Part shown: positions 18,539 through 27,648 of the stretch, in pieces
Numbering within the stretch: position 1 is the stretch's first letter
Layout: the number at the start of each line of letters is the position of its first letter
Source: an uncultured Bacteroidia bacterium
GTDB lineage: Bacteria > Bacteroidota > Bacteroidia > Bacteroidales > UBA932
Direction: 5' to 3'
DNA length: 61,324 nt
Assembly: GCA_902788095.1 (NCBI GenBank)
Contig: CADAIT010000015.1
Location: 1-61,324 of the forward strand
Position numbers and translations under genes: made by a program
The notes under the pieces: generated by a model
Databases searched by the model: none
Seen by the model: only the letters and a program-made list of their open reading frames with translations
What the model was told of the DNA's origin: nothing

Positions 18539-19801
18539 ATGGTACGAGTAAAACCCTTTGCGGCCATCCGTCCGCCCAAAGACCTGGTGACCGAAGTAGC
18601 AGCCCCCCCGTATGATGTACTGAATTCGGAGGAAGCCCTGGCCATGGCCGGTGAAAAGAGCCTCCTGCACATCACTAAGCCGGAGATTGACTTCACGCCC
18701 ATCGCCGGCGAGCACGAGCAGCGCACCTATGACAAGGCCGTGTCCAACTTCAAGGAATGGAAGGAAAAAGGCTGGCTGATCCAGGACGAGAAAGAGAAGT
18801 ACTATGTGTACGCCCAGACCATGGGGAAGCGCACCCAGTACGGACTGGTGCTCTGCGCCCACACGGACGACTATGCCAGCGGCGTCATCAAGAAACATGA
18901 GCTCACCCGCAAGGACAAGGAAGACGACCGCATGGTGCATGTACGCATCCAGAATGCCAATATCGAGCCCGTATTCTTTGCTTACAAGGACAACGCGGAA
19001 CTGAACGCCATCGTTGCCAAGGCCGCCGCCGGAAAACCGGAGTACAAGTTCGTGGACGAAAACAAGTTCACGCACACCTTCTGGGTAATCGACGACGACG
19101 CCACCATCGCCCGCATCACGGAAATCTTCTCCAAGGAGATTGACGCGTTCTATGTGGCCGACGGGCACCACCGCACAGCTGCCGCCGCCCGCGTCGGCGC
19201 GGAGAAGAAGGCCCAGAACCCCAGGCACACCGGCAACGAGGAGTACAACTACTTCATGGCTGTATGCTTCCCGCAGAGCCACCTGGCCATCATCGACTAC
19301 AACCGCGTAGTGAAAGACCTGAACGGACTCACGGAAGAGCAGCTGCTCAAGGCGCTGGAGGAAGACTTCGAGGTGTCGATGGTTTCCAAACCGCGCTGCG
19401 GACGCCCGGCCAAGCCCTATGCGCCCACCGGCCTTCACAACTTCTCCATGTACCTGGGAGACAAATGGTACAGCCTCACCGCCAAGCCGGGCCGCTACGA
19501 TGACGCGGACCCCATCGGCGTGCTGGACGTGACCGTCCTGAGCAACCTGGTACTTGACAAGATTTTGGGAATCAAGGATTTACGCACGGATAAACGCATC
19601 GACTTCGTGGGTGGTATCCGCGGCCTGAGAGAATTGGCCCGCCGCGTGGATTCCGGCGAGATGAAGGTGGCTTTTGCCCTCTATCCCGTCTCCATGGACC
19701 AGCTCATCCGCATTGCGGACACCGGCAACATCATGCCGCCCAAGACCACCTGGTTTGAGCCCAAGCTCCGCAGCGGCCTGGCCATCCACTCCCTGGCGTA
19801 A
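18539..19801 (+). CDS. DUF1015 family protein of the serine operon
   Basis: A 420-residue DUF1015 protein starting one base after serA. Signatures seen are KPFAAIRPPKDLVTEVAAPPYDVL at the start (residues 4-27) and the ADGHHRTAAAARVG block near 209-222. The catalytic chemistry is not established as far as I know. The fixed position with serC and serA in Bacteroidetes and Firmicutes suggests a role in serine or phosphoserine metabolism; some annotate it as a phosphatase or kinase by context, which I cannot confirm. A strong terminator follows at 19819-19867. Confidence 0.9.
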   Translation: MVRVKPFAAIRPPKDLVTEVAAPPYDVLNSEEALAMAGEKSLLHITKPEIDFTPIAGEHEQRTYDKAVSNFKEWKEKGWLIQDEKEKYYVYAQTMGKRTQYGLVLCAHTDDYASGVIKKHELTRKDKEDDRMVHVRIQNANIEPVFFAYKDNAELNAIVAKAAAGKPEYKFVDENKFTHTFWVIDDDATIARITEIFSKEIDAFYVADGHHRTAAAARVGAEKKAQNPRHTGNEEYNYFMAVCFPQSHLAIIDYNRVVKDLNGLTEEQLLKALEEDFEVSMVSKPRCGRPAKPYAPTGLHNFSMYLGDKWYSLTAKPGRYDDADPIGVLDVTVLSNLVLDKILGIKDLRTDKRIDFVGGIRGLRELARRVDSGEMKVAFALYPVSMDQLIRIADTGNIMPPKTTWFEPKLRSGLAIHSLA

Positions 19802-19818
19802 ATTACACCGAACTTCTT

Positions 19819-19867
19819 AAAAGGGCCTGTATTCCAGGATTTTTCCAAGGAATACAGACCCTTTTTC
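19819..19867. terminator. Bidirectional intrinsic terminator after the serine operon
   Basis: AAAAGGG.CTGTATTCC pairs with GGAATACAG.CCCTTTTT around a 13-base loop. A T-run follows the stem on both strands, so it can serve both the serine operon and the convergent LolA-like gene. Confidence 0.9.
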
Positions 19868-19898
19868 ATAAACGGAAATTTGTAAAACGTCACCCTTG

Positions 19899-20420
19899 CT
19901 ATTTGGTCTTGATGACGTATTCGGTGGAAATACCGCCGAACTCTTCCAGCACCATCCGCTTGAGCTGGCCGTTTTTCTTGTAGTCCAGTTCCATGCCGGA
20001 ATAGCCTTTGGGCAGGGCTTTGCGTACTTTGATGACTACGTGCTTGCCGCCATCCTTGTTTTCGGAGACGGTGAAATCCGCCTTCAGGTCTTCGGCAATT
20101 TCCTCATAGCGGCCGGCAATGCCGTACAGAATGGCATTGGTCTCGTTTTTGATGGATTTGTTGTTTTCCCGGTTCACATCCAGGGCGATGCCTCGCATAT
20201 CCATGCGCAGATACGGGCCGTCGATAATGAAGTAGTCACCGTCGGGCTTGGTATAGAGCATGGCCAGCTGGTCGGGAGCGGTAAAGGTAAGGGTGCCTTC
20301 GCTCTTGATGACGCGGCCGGAAATTTTCAATGTCTTGGCCTGGGTAAAAGTGCCTTCCAGGTCTTGTGCTCCCGCAGCAATTCCGCAAAGGAGCAGCGCG
20401 AATGTAAGGATTTTCTTCAT
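19899..20420 (-). CDS. LolA-like outer-membrane lipoprotein carrier family protein
   Basis: A 173-residue secreted protein with a signal peptide ending GIAAGA. The body matches the LolA/LolB fold family: LEGTFTQAKTLKISGRVIKSEGTLTFTAPDQLAMLY is typical of the Bacteroidetes LolA-like group, followed by GDYFIIDGPYLRMDMRG and a final EYVIKTK strand. LolA ferries lipoproteins across the periplasm. Several Bacteroidetes paralogues exist and this could be a specialised one rather than the housekeeping LolA. It converges on the serine operon and diverges from the Clp gene. Confidence 0.78.
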   Translation of the reverse strand: MKKILTFALLLCGIAAGAQDLEGTFTQAKTLKISGRVIKSEGTLTFTAPDQLAMLYTKPDGDYFIIDGPYLRMDMRGIALDVNRENNKSIKNETNAILYGIAGRYEEIAEDLKADFTVSENKDGGKHVVIKVRKALPKGYSGMELDYKKNGQLKRMVLEEFGGISTEYVIKTK

Positions 20421-20515
20421 AGCGGAGAGTCTCGCTGCAAAAACAATGCCCGTACGTTATTGACATTTTGTCAGTTCCTCTTTGCGGGCGCGATTGTTGA
20501 TAAGTGGAATTTGAT

Positions 20516-20523
20516 TATTTTTG
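20516..20523 (+). promoter_or_regulatory. -7 element directly before the Clp ATPase start
   Basis: TATTTTTG ends 5 bases before the ATG at 20529, with TTG at about 20495-20497. The bases TATCCATG after it are the same as in the yigZ promoter. A leaderless mRNA is predicted. Confidence 0.55.
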
Positions 20524-20528
20524 TATCC

Positions 20529-22862
20529 ATGCAATTGAAAGTTACCGAAGACCTCAATCTGGTCATCAAATACGCGCGGGAGGAAGCCATGCGCACCGGA
20601 AGTTACGGCATCGGCCCGGACCACCTGTTCCTTGGCATTATCCGCCATGAGGAAAATGCGGCGTTCAAGGCGCTGCAGAACCTGGGCATAGAGCCGGCAG
20701 ACCTCAAAGCCTTCATCGACCAGCGCATTTTTACCAACGAGACCATCCCCTACGAGCAAATTGAGAACATCAGTTTCTCACGGCAGGCGCAGAACGTGCT
20801 CAGCATTACGGTAATGGAAGCCACCCGGCTCAAGAGCCCCGCGGCAGCCCCCCAGCATCTGCTCCTGGCCCTGTGCCGCACGACGGAAAGCTACGGGCAG
20901 GTATATCTGCGTTCGCACGGCATCGATTACGGTCGCCTGCTGGCCTATATGGAGGACGAAGGACTCCTGCACCCCGGACAGCAAGAGGGTGAGGAAACGC
21001 CCAAACAGCCGTCCCAAGGCCCGGATGACGAGCCGGCCGAGGAAAAAAAGCTGGATATCGAGGAGTTCGCTTACGACCTCACCCGTGCCGCCCGTGAAGG
21101 CAAATTGGATCCGGTGGTGGGCCGCGACACGGAGATAGCCCGCGTCATCGAGATTTTGGGCCGACGGAAAAAGAACAACCCCATGCTCATCGGCGAACCG
21201 GGCGTCGGCAAGAGCGCCATCGTGGAAGGCATCGCCCAGCGCATCGCCACCGGCGACATCTCCGCCGCCCTCGCCAAGAAACGCATCCTGTCCCTGGACA
21301 TCGCCTCCGTGGTGGCCGGAACCAAATACCGCGGCGACTTTGAAAAGCGCCTGAAGAGCATCATCAAGGAAGCCTCCGAGAATCCGGACCTTATCCTGTT
21401 CATTGACGAATTCCACACCATCGTGGGCGCCGGCGGTGCTTCCGGCAGCCTGGATGCGGCCAATATGCTGAAGCCTGCGCTCGCACGCGGCGAATTCCAG
21501 TGCATCGGCGCAACCACGCTGGACGAGTTTACCAAAATTGTGGAAAAGGACGGCGCACTGGACCGCCGTTTCCAGAAGATTGTGGTGGAATCCACGGACG
21601 TTCCGCAGTCTATCGCCATCCTGCAGCAACTCAAGCCCAAATACGAGGAATTCCACGGCATTACCTATACGGACGAAGCCATTGACGCCGCCGTACGCCT
21701 GACGGACCGGTATATTACCGACAAATCGCTTCCGGACAAGGCCATTGACGCGCTGGACGAGGCCGGTTCCATGGTACGCCTGTCGCTGGCCAAGAAAAAA
21801 AGCCGCGGCAACGTGGTGGAGGCCGAGGACATCGCTTCGGTCGTGTCCAAGATGACGGGCATACCGGTGAACAAGGTGGCCGAAAGCGAAGGCAACCGCC
21901 TGGTGAAAATGCGCGAGCGGCTGAAGCAGCGCATCATCGGCCAGGATGAGGCGGTGGAAAAGGTGGTACGCGCCATCCAGCGCAACCGTGCCGGGCTCAA
22001 GGATCCGCACCGGCCCATCGGCACCTTCCTTTTCTTCGGCCCTACCGGCGTCGGGAAAACGCAGTTGGCCCGTTCGCTGGCCGAATACCTGTTTGACAGC
22101 GAGGAGAACCTGGTACGCATTGACATGAGCGAATATATGGAGAAGTTCAGTGTTTCGCGGCTGATTGGTGCGCCTCCGGGATATGTCGGCTATGAGGAAG
22201 GGGGGCAGTTGAGCGAACGCGTGCGGCGCAAACCGTATTGCGTGGTGCTGTTGGACGAGATTGAGAAAGCGCATCCGGACATCTTCAACCTGCTCCTGCA
22301 GGTGATGGACGAGGGACGCCTGACGGACAGCAACGGCCGTACCGTGGACTTCAAGAACACCATCGTAATCATGACCTCCAACGTGGGCAGCCGCGAGATG
22401 GAGGAATATGGAAACGGGATAGGATTTGCCACAGCAGGCAAAAATGTGGAGATGGACCGGCGTTCCGTGGTGGAAAAAGCGGTGAAGAAGGCGTTCCCGC
22501 CGGAATTCATCAACCGGGTAGATGACCAGGTGTACTTCAATTCCCTGACCAAGGAATCCATTGAGTCCATCATTGACATTGAACTCAAGGACCTCCGTGC
22601 CCGGGCGCTGGAAGCCGGTTACAAGCTCACCATCACGCCTTCCGCCAAGCGTTTTATCGCCGATGCCGGCTATGACCCCGCCTACGGTGCGCGTCCGCTC
22701 AAGCGGGCGGTGATGCGCTACGTGGAAGACCCGGTATCCGAATTCATCATTGGAGACCGCATCCTGGTGTCCAGGCAGAAAGGCGGCGGCACGGTGCGCA
22801 CCCTCCGCGTAGGCCTCTCCCCCGACAAGGAATCCACCGTAGTGGACCTGAAGGCGGAGTAA
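20529..22862 (+). CDS. ATP-dependent Clp protease ATP-binding subunit (ClpA-like architecture)
   Basis: A 777-residue AAA+ unfoldase. It has a double Clp N-domain (about 1-145), an acidic/Pro linker, AAA1 with Walker A GEPGVGKSA (about 222), and AAA2 with Walker A GPTGVGKTQ (about 503). The D2 domain has an IGF tripeptide (about 630), the loop that docks onto ClpP, so it should feed a ClpP barrel. The long coiled-coil middle domain of ClpB is absent, and the shorter one of ClpC also seems missing (LAKKKSRGNVVEAEDI), which resembles ClpA. clpP and clpS are not in the window. The upstream open frame before this ATG is antisense to the LolA-like gene and was excluded. Confidence 0.93.
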   Translation: MQLKVTEDLNLVIKYAREEAMRTGSYGIGPDHLFLGIIRHEENAAFKALQNLGIEPADLKAFIDQRIFTNETIPYEQIENISFSRQAQNVLSITVMEATRLKSPAAAPQHLLLALCRTTESYGQVYLRSHGIDYGRLLAYMEDEGLLHPGQQEGEETPKQPSQGPDDEPAEEKKLDIEEFAYDLTRAAREGKLDPVVGRDTEIARVIEILGRRKKNNPMLIGEPGVGKSAIVEGIAQRIATGDISAALAKKRILSLDIASVVAGTKYRGDFEKRLKSIIKEASENPDLILFIDEFHTIVGAGGASGSLDAANMLKPALARGEFQCIGATTLDEFTKIVEKDGALDRRFQKIVVESTDVPQSIAILQQLKPKYEEFHGITYTDEAIDAAVRLTDRYITDKSLPDKAIDALDEAGSMVRLSLAKKKSRGNVVEAEDIASVVSKMTGIPVNKVAESEGNRLVKMRERLKQRIIGQDEAVEKVVRAIQRNRAGLKDPHRPIGTFLFFGPTGVGKTQLARSLAEYLFDSEENLVRIDMSEYMEKFSVSRLIGAPPGYVGYEEGGQLSERVRRKPYCVVLLDEIEKAHPDIFNLLLQVMDEGRLTDSNGRTVDFKNTIVIMTSNVGSREMEEYGNGIGFATAGKNVEMDRRSVVEKAVKKAFPPEFINRVDDQVYFNSLTKESIESIIDIELKDLRARALEAGYKLTITPSAKRFIADAGYDPAYGARPLKRAVMRYVEDPVSEFIIGDRILVSRQKGGGTVRTLRVGLSPDKESTVVDLKAE

Positions 22863-22868
22863 GGGGCG

Positions 22869-22994
22869 CTAAAGGGTGGCGGCCTGCTCGAATTCCAGAT
22901 CCAAGTCGCTGATGATGTCCTTCAGGGCCTGGAAGGAAGTGGTGGAAGAAATCATGTTTCCGAGGGCGTCGATGTTAAAATCTGTGTTGCGCAT
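22869..22994 (-). CDS. Small protein of 41 residues, function unknown
   Basis: ATG at 22992-22994, TAG at 22869-22871. The peptide starts MRNTDFNIDALGNMISS and ends DIISDLDLEFEQAATL. It is acidic, predicted mostly helical, with no signal peptide, Cys or membrane segment. Support for expression: a proper -7 element TATCTTTG on the minus strand (complement of 23021-23028) 26 bases before the ATG, and an upstream terminator (23063-23092) that insulates it from the preceding gene on the same strand. The last 7 bases approach the convergent Clp gene end. I do not recognise the family; comparison across related genomes would decide. Confidence 0.55.
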   Translation of the reverse strand: MRNTDFNIDALGNMISSTTSFQALKDIISDLDLEFEQAATL

Positions 22995-23020
22995 GGTACT
23001 TTTCTTTTAAGTTTCTGGTG

Positions 23021-23028
23021 CAAAGATA
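23021..23028 (-). promoter_or_regulatory. -7 element of the 41-residue peptide gene
   Basis: Minus-strand TATCTTTG in the gap between the nuclease terminator and the small ORF. No other gene on this strand could use it. Confidence 0.5.
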
Positions 23029-23062
23029 CCGTCACCATGCGCCAAATCATTGCGCAAGCAAG

Positions 23063-23092
23063 AAAAAAGCGGGCAAAAACCCGCTTTTTTTT
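23063..23092. terminator. Bidirectional intrinsic terminator after the nuclease gene
   Basis: AAAAAAGCGGG and CCCGCTTTTTTTT form a perfect stem around a short A-rich loop. It ends the minus-strand nuclease gene. Confidence 0.9.
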
Positions 23093-23111
23093 GTAAAAAC
23101 CTTCTTATGGC

Positions 23112-24722
23112 TTACCAGAGCGACGCTGAGGACCTTTCCGCGTTATCCTGCAGGCTTTTTGGAACGTTGGCGAAGAAGTCCCAGCCGGAGCGTTGTTCAA
23201 CGGCATCAATGCTGGTAAGGCCCTGGGAGTAGCTGCCGCCGTGGGCCTCATTGGTGAACAGGTAGGCGCAGCCCTTGGCAGCCGTCATAGTTCCGGAACT
23301 GTCGAAGCTGCACTTCATCAGGCACTTGTAGAAGTGGCTGGGGCAGGGAACGCCGTCCAAGGTTTTGCTGCTCTCGTACAACACGCCGACGACCACATAC
23401 AGCGTGTCCCTTCCGGAAGGCGCATTGGATTTCACGGCCAGTTCCAGGCTGTTCCAGACGCCGTCATTAAAGGAGGTCTGGTACTGCAGGGCCTGGTTGG
23501 TGTAGTAGAAAGTCTGCTTGTTGGCATCGCCGGTGGCCTGCCGGTAGTTGGAGGCGACAAAGTGTCCGCGGCTGAATCCGCTGGTGGAGGAACATTGCTG
23601 CCAGGAGGACGGCAGGCCCGGGTCCTCGTGCCAGCTGCCCGTGCGGCCCACGCCGTTATCCGGATAGGCGTCTTTCTGCATCACGAACGCATTCCAGAGC
23701 GGGGCCTGCTTGGTTTTGTCCACCAGGGCAGTCCAGTTGCGGTACTGTTTCCCGTTATAGGAATAGGTGTGCGTAATAATCTTCTGGTTGCTGTTGCCCG
23801 TGTCGTACTGGTACCATTTGGTGCTTCCATACGTTTCTGCGCCGGAATTGGTACACTTGTCCGTATCTTTCAGGTTAACAGCGGGGATCTCGTATCCGCC
23901 CAGATACTGAAGTCCTGCGGTGGCGCCTCCGGCCTGCGTGGTGAAACTCTTCACATCGCTGAATACGTCCACGTATTTCTTGGCGGCATCGTCCCAGACC
24001 GTTACGAAGGCCTTATAATAATAGGTGGTACCCGGCTCCAGGGAGGAAAGCGTCACCGTAAAGTACGCATCCGTAGCGCTGGAACTGCTGAGCGCGGCCT
24101 GCTGCGAAAGTTTATCGGCCGACGTCCCATAATACACGCCCCGGTCATATGCACCGACAGACTCGCCCTCGGACGGGGCATCCGTATAATTGCATCGGAT
24201 GCTGGCCGTGGTGGAAGTGACGTTAGTTGCATCGGCCGCATACACTTTGGTATTTATAGCAGACGCCGTTCCCTTCTCCTGCGTGATTTCGAACTCCAGC
24301 GAGCCCTCTCCCTCACCGTCCACTTCGAAAAGGAGGGTGGCACGGCGGGCGTAGGCGTAGTCCGGGTTTGCCGGAACAGTGACGCTGATGGTTTCATCGC
24401 CTTGGCCTGCGGTATGATTGAGTTCCACCCAGTCTTCCTGTGTAGAAACTGTCCACACGGCTTCCGTAGTGAGCGTAAAAGTGCGCGTACCGCCTTCTCC
24501 GGGGAAGGAAAGGGTTTCCGGCGAGGCCGAGAAGGTGTAGGTGGTGGGGCCTGAAGGCTCACCCGGCGTCTCAGGACCGCCCGGCGTCTCCGGACCGCCC
24601 GGCGTCTCCGGACCGGAAGGATTCTCGGACCCGGAAGGAATGGCCGGTTTTATCGGTTGCGCGGCGGGTTCACATGCCAGAAAGCCCAGCAGGCTTCCCA
24701 AAACGAGAAAAGTCTTCTTCAT
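23112..24722 (-). CDS. Lipoprotein with BACON domain and DNA/RNA non-specific endonuclease domain
   Basis: A 536-residue protein. It has a lipoprotein signal (GSLLGFLAC, Cys about residue 17), a Pro/Gly/Glu linker with PGGPET repeats (about 33-58), a BACON-type domain (about 60-150; WTVSTQEDWVEL), and a fibronectin-like segment (about 165-265). A NUC1 endonuclease domain follows (about 270-525). Its usual DRGH reads SRGH (SRGHFVASNYR), keeping the general-base His but not the Asp; NDGVWNSLE matches the family's N..W..LE block. It is likely surface-exposed and degrades extracellular nucleic acid. It starts 2 bases after glyA, an odd operon partner. Confidence 0.85.
   Translation of the reverse strand: MKKTFLVLGSLLGFLACEPAAQPIKPAIPSGSENPSGPETPGGPETPGGPETPGEPSGPTTYTFSASPETLSFPGEGGTRTFTLTTEAVWTVSTQEDWVELNHTAGQGDETISVTVPANPDYAYARRATLLFEVDGEGEGSLEFEITQEKGTASAINTKVYAADATNVTSTTASIRCNYTDAPSEGESVGAYDRGVYYGTSADKLSQQAALSSSSATDAYFTVTLSSLEPGTTYYYKAFVTVWDDAAKKYVDVFSDVKSFTTQAGGATAGLQYLGGYEIPAVNLKDTDKCTNSGAETYGSTKWYQYDTGNSNQKIITHTYSYNGKQYRNWTALVDKTKQAPLWNAFVMQKDAYPDNGVGRTGSWHEDPGLPSSWQQCSSTSGFSRGHFVASNYRQATGDANKQTFYYTNQALQYQTSFNDGVWNSLELAVKSNAPSGRDTLYVVVGVLYESSKTLDGVPCPSHFYKCLMKCSFDSSGTMTAAKGCAYLFTNEAHGGSYSQGLTSIDAVEQRSGWDFFANVPKSLQDNAERSSASLW
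24562..24615 (-). repeat. Three 18-base coding repeats in the nuclease linker
   Basis: Three units of CCCGGCGTCTCNGGACCG (24562-24579, 24580-24597, 24598-24615), coding six residues each of the PGGPET linker. In-frame copy change is possible. Confidence 0.85.
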
Positions 24723-24724
24723 GA

Positions 24725-26068
24725 TTAGTAACGGTTCAAGGGCATGCCCGAAGTCATGTTGTGGACCTGACGTTTCACCTCGTCAAGGACCAGTTTATGG
24801 GCAATCCGTTCTGCCGTCTGGGCCTCCGTGGGTTCCTTGGCGGAAATAGCGTCAAAATGCTTGTTGGCCGACTCCAGCACCCGGTCAATCAGTTCCACGA
24901 TGTCGAGCATGTCCTTTTCCTCAAAGCCGCGGGAAGTGATGGCCGGCGTTCCGATACGCAAGCCGCTGGTAGCAAAGGCGCTGCGGCTGTCGAACGGCAC
25001 CATGTTCTTGTTCACGGTGATATCGGCACGGACCAGTTCTTTCTCTGCCACGCGACCCGTCAAATCCGGGAACTTGGTGCGTAAGTCGATGAGCATAAGG
25101 TGGTTGTCCGTTCCGCCGGAGATAATCTTGTAGCCTTTGTCCAGGAAGGCACGGCACATGGTGGCGGCATTGGCCACAACCTGCTTCTGGTACTGTTTGT
25201 ACTCAGGCTGGGCGGCCTCCCAGAAAGCCACGGCCTTGGCGGCAATTACATGCTCCAGCGGCCCGCCCTGGATGCCGGGGAAAACGGCGGAATTCAGGAT
25301 GGCACTCATCTTCTTCACCTCGCCCTTGGGCGTCGTGAGGCCCCACGGGTTGTCGAAATCCTTGCCCATGAGAATGATGCCGCCGCGCGGTCCGCGCAGG
25401 GTCTTGTGCGTGGTGGAAGTGACGATATGGGCGTATTTCACCGGGTTCTTCAGCAGGCCCGCGGCGATGAGGCCGGCGGTATGGGCCATGTCAATCCAGA
25501 GGATGGCGCCCACCTTGTCGGCAATGGCACGCATGCGCTCGTAATCCCACTCACGGGAATAGGCCGATGCACCGCCGATGATGAGTTTGGGCTTGCATTC
25601 CAGGGCCTTGCGCTCCATCTCGTCGTAGTCAATCCGGCCGGTTTCCGGATTGAGTCCGTATGCAACGGGATGGTACAGGATGCCGGAAGCATTCACCGGC
25701 GAGCCGTGTGTAAGGTGGCCGCCCATGGAGAGGTCCAGTCCCATGAAGGTGTCCCCGGGTTTGAGGACGGCCATGGTGACGGCCATGTTGGCCTGGGCGC
25801 CGGAATGCGGCTGCACATTGGCGTATTCGGCGCCATACAGTGCACAAAGGCGGTCAATGGCCAGCTGCTCTATCTGGTCCACCACCTCGCACCCGCCGTA
25901 ATAGCGCTTGCCGGGGTAGCCCTCGGCGTATTTGTTGGTGCATACGGAGCCCATGGCTTCCAGCACTTCGTCCGTGACATAATTTTCGGAGGCAATCAGT
26001 TCCAGGCCGGCGGCCTGGCGCTCGTGTTCCTTGTTGATAAGGTCGAAAAGTTGAGAATCGCGTTTCAT
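24725..26068 (-). CDS. glyA: Serine hydroxymethyltransferase
   Basis: A 447-residue fold-type I PLP enzyme that interconverts serine and glycine while charging tetrahydrofolate. It has [20 protein letters not shown] at the N-terminus, [27 protein letters not shown], and the PLP lysine in [14 protein letters not shown] near residue 222. The length includes a short C-terminal extension typical of Bacteroidetes. It supplies one-carbon units and links to the serine operon in the same window. It is transcribed divergently from the TrmH gene. Confidence 0.97.
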   Translation of the reverse strand: MKRDSQLFDLINKEHERQAAGLELIASENYVTDEVLEAMGSVCTNKYAEGYPGKRYYGGCEVVDQIEQLAIDRLCALYGAEYANVQPHSGAQANMAVTMAVLKPGDTFMGLDLSMGGHLTHGSPVNASGILYHPVAYGLNPETGRIDYDEMERKALECKPKLIIGGASAYSREWDYERMRAIADKVGAILWIDMAHTAGLIAAGLLKNPVKYAHIVTSTTHKTLRGPRGGIILMGKDFDNPWGLTTPKGEVKKMSAILNSAVFPGIQGGPLEHVIAAKAVAFWEAAQPEYKQYQKQVVANAATMCRAFLDKGYKIISGGTDNHLMLIDLRTKFPDLTGRVAEKELVRADITVNKNMVPFDSRSAFATSGLRIGTPAITSRGFEEKDMLDIVELIDRVLESANKHFDAISAKEPTEAQTAERIAHKLVLDEVKRQVHNMTSGMPLNRY

Positions 26069-26105
26069 ATTCTGTGGTTAGTTTTTACATTTACTTATCA
26101 GTTTA

Positions 26106-26133
26106 CAAATTTAAGAGAAAACCTTTACCTTTG
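26106..26133. promoter_or_regulatory. Divergent glyA/trmH promoters
   Basis: Minus-strand TAAATTTG (complement of 26106-26113) for glyA with a 37-base leader. Plus-strand TACCTTTG (26126-26133) ends 4 bases before the TrmH ATG, so this transcript should be leaderless. Confidence 0.55.
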
Positions 26134-26137
26134 CAAT

Positions 26138-26662
26138 ATGAAAGACAGAAAACTTCTCAATATAGAACTGGGACGCATGACGGCCGATGCGTACCGTCAC
26201 CGTGCCGAAAGCGGATTGGTGCTGGTGCTGGACAATATCCGCAGCGCGCACAACGTCGGAAGCGCTTTCCGCACCGGCGACGCTTTCGGTGTGGACAAAA
26301 TCTGGTTGGGCGGCATCTGTCCCGTCCCGCCGTCCGCAGACCTGCACAAGGTGGCGCTCGGGGCGGAGGAGTCCGTCCCTTCCGAGCACGTGGACGATGT
26401 GGTGGCCCTGGTGAAACGCCTGCAGGCGGAAGGATACACCGTAGTAGCCGTGGAACAGACCGTCCATTCGGTGAAACTGGACCGATTCCGCCGGGAGCCC
26501 GGCCGCAAGTATGCCTTGATATTCGGAAACGAAGTCAGCGGCGTACAACAGGAAGTTGTGGACGCCGCCGACTTTTCGCTCGAAATCCCTCAGCAGGGAA
26601 CCAAGCATTCACTCAATGTTTCTGTGAGCGTGGGTGTGGTTCTGTGGGGATTACACGCGTGA
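26138..26662 (+). CDS. TrmH/SpoU-family tRNA/rRNA 2'-O-methyltransferase
   Basis: A 174-residue SPOUT-fold methyltransferase using S-adenosylmethionine to methylate a ribose 2'-OH in tRNA or rRNA. The family motifs are VLDNIRSAHNVGSAFRTGDAFGVDKIWLGG (motif 1 region, 31-60), FGNEVSGV (motif 2) and IPQQGTKHSLNVSVSVG (motif 3, trefoil knot). It lacks extra RNA-binding domains, so the target is unknown. I start at 26138; longer upstream frames are antisense to glyA. Its 3' end overlaps the convergent DUF1295 gene by 12 bases. Confidence 0.9.
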   Translation: MKDRKLLNIELGRMTADAYRHRAESGLVLVLDNIRSAHNVGSAFRTGDAFGVDKIWLGGICPVPPSADLHKVALGAEESVPSEHVDDVVALVKRLQAEGYTVVAVEQTVHSVKLDRFRREPGRKYALIFGNEVSGVQQEVVDAADFSLEIPQQGTKHSLNVSVSVGVVLWGLHA

Positions 26663-27607
26663 ACCGTCGTATTTCTTTCCGGGGAAGAACCGGGGCACGG
26701 AGCGGCAATACCGGGCGTATTCCGGATACTTGCCAGAGCTGATTTCCTCCGCCAGGGCGGAACTGCCCAGGAAAAGCACAATCAGCAGGAGCGCACCGAT
26801 GATGCTCCAGTTGAAAACGCCCACTCCGGCGCCGATGGAGAAGATATACAGCGCACACCAGGTGCCCTGCTCGCCCAGGTAGTTGGGGTGGCGGCTGCGG
26901 CTCCAGAGGCCGCGCGTGTTGAAACCTTTGTTATACGGCGCAGGCAGGTCCTCCAGCTTCTGGCCGGCTTTGAGCATCTTCCATTTGGTGGTCTGGAAGG
27001 CCCACTGCTGCTCATCGGCAATGGTCTCGTACAGGATGAACCCGAACATGAGCGCCGCAGCGACGGCATCCACCCAGCCGAAGGGTACGGTGGAGTTCAT
27101 GCTCACCAGGGCCGGGAACGTGGTCATGAGCACCAGGACATTCTGGTAAATGCAGATGAAGAAAAGGTCGAAGACACCCCAGGCCAGGCGGTTGCCCTTG
27201 AAGGGAGCGCCATTTCGGACCACCGCCCAACGATAGTCCTCCTCTCCTTCCCAGAATTTGAGCTTGTAGGCCCCTTTGCGGGCAAAATTCATGGTGAGAC
27301 GGCAGCCCCAGAGGGTGGCCAGGATGGCAATCACGACCAGGCGGAGCTGCATGCCGCCGTTGACGGCGATAATCCAGGTATAGGCGATGGGAAGCAGGCT
27401 CCAGAGTTTGTCCATCTGGGAATTGTTCCCGGTAAGTTCGCCCAGGATGAAGCACCAGGCGGCGCTGCATGCGCAGATGATGCCCAGGGTCTTGAGGGTG
27501 GAGAGTTGCGTCGCATCCAGTGCAGGGCCCACATAGATGTACAGGATGGGGCACACAATGAGCGACAAGCCCAGCAGCGTGGCCATCAGGGGAATGTTCA
27601 TTTTCAT
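26651..27607 (-). CDS. DUF1295 family membrane protein (steroid 5-alpha-reductase-like)
   Basis: A 318-residue multi-pass membrane protein of the DUF1295/3-oxo-5-alpha-steroid 4-dehydrogenase family. About eight hydrophobic segments are visible. The C-terminal signature GFNTRGLWSRSRHPNYLGEQG (about 220-240) and the end RYCRSVPRFFPGKK match the family, which includes NADPH-dependent steroid or lipid double-bond reductases and isoprenylcysteine methyltransferase relatives. The substrate is not inferable. Promoter TACATTTG (complement of 27641-27648) gives a 33-base leader. It overlaps the trmH 3' end. Confidence 0.85.
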   Translation of the reverse strand: MKMNIPLMATLLGLSLIVCPILYIYVGPALDATQLSTLKTLGIICACSAAWCFILGELTGNNSQMDKLWSLLPIAYTWIIAVNGGMQLRLVVIAILATLWGCRLTMNFARKGAYKLKFWEGEEDYRWAVVRNGAPFKGNRLAWGVFDLFFICIYQNVLVLMTTFPALVSMNSTVPFGWVDAVAAALMFGFILYETIADEQQWAFQTTKWKMLKAGQKLEDLPAPYNKGFNTRGLWSRSRHPNYLGEQGTWCALYIFSIGAGVGVFNWSIIGALLLIVLFLGSSALAEEISSGKYPEYARYCRSVPRFFPGKKYDGSRV

Positions 27608-27648
27608 ATCAACAGGTTCAGTTAAAGTACATTAGATTGCAAATGTAG

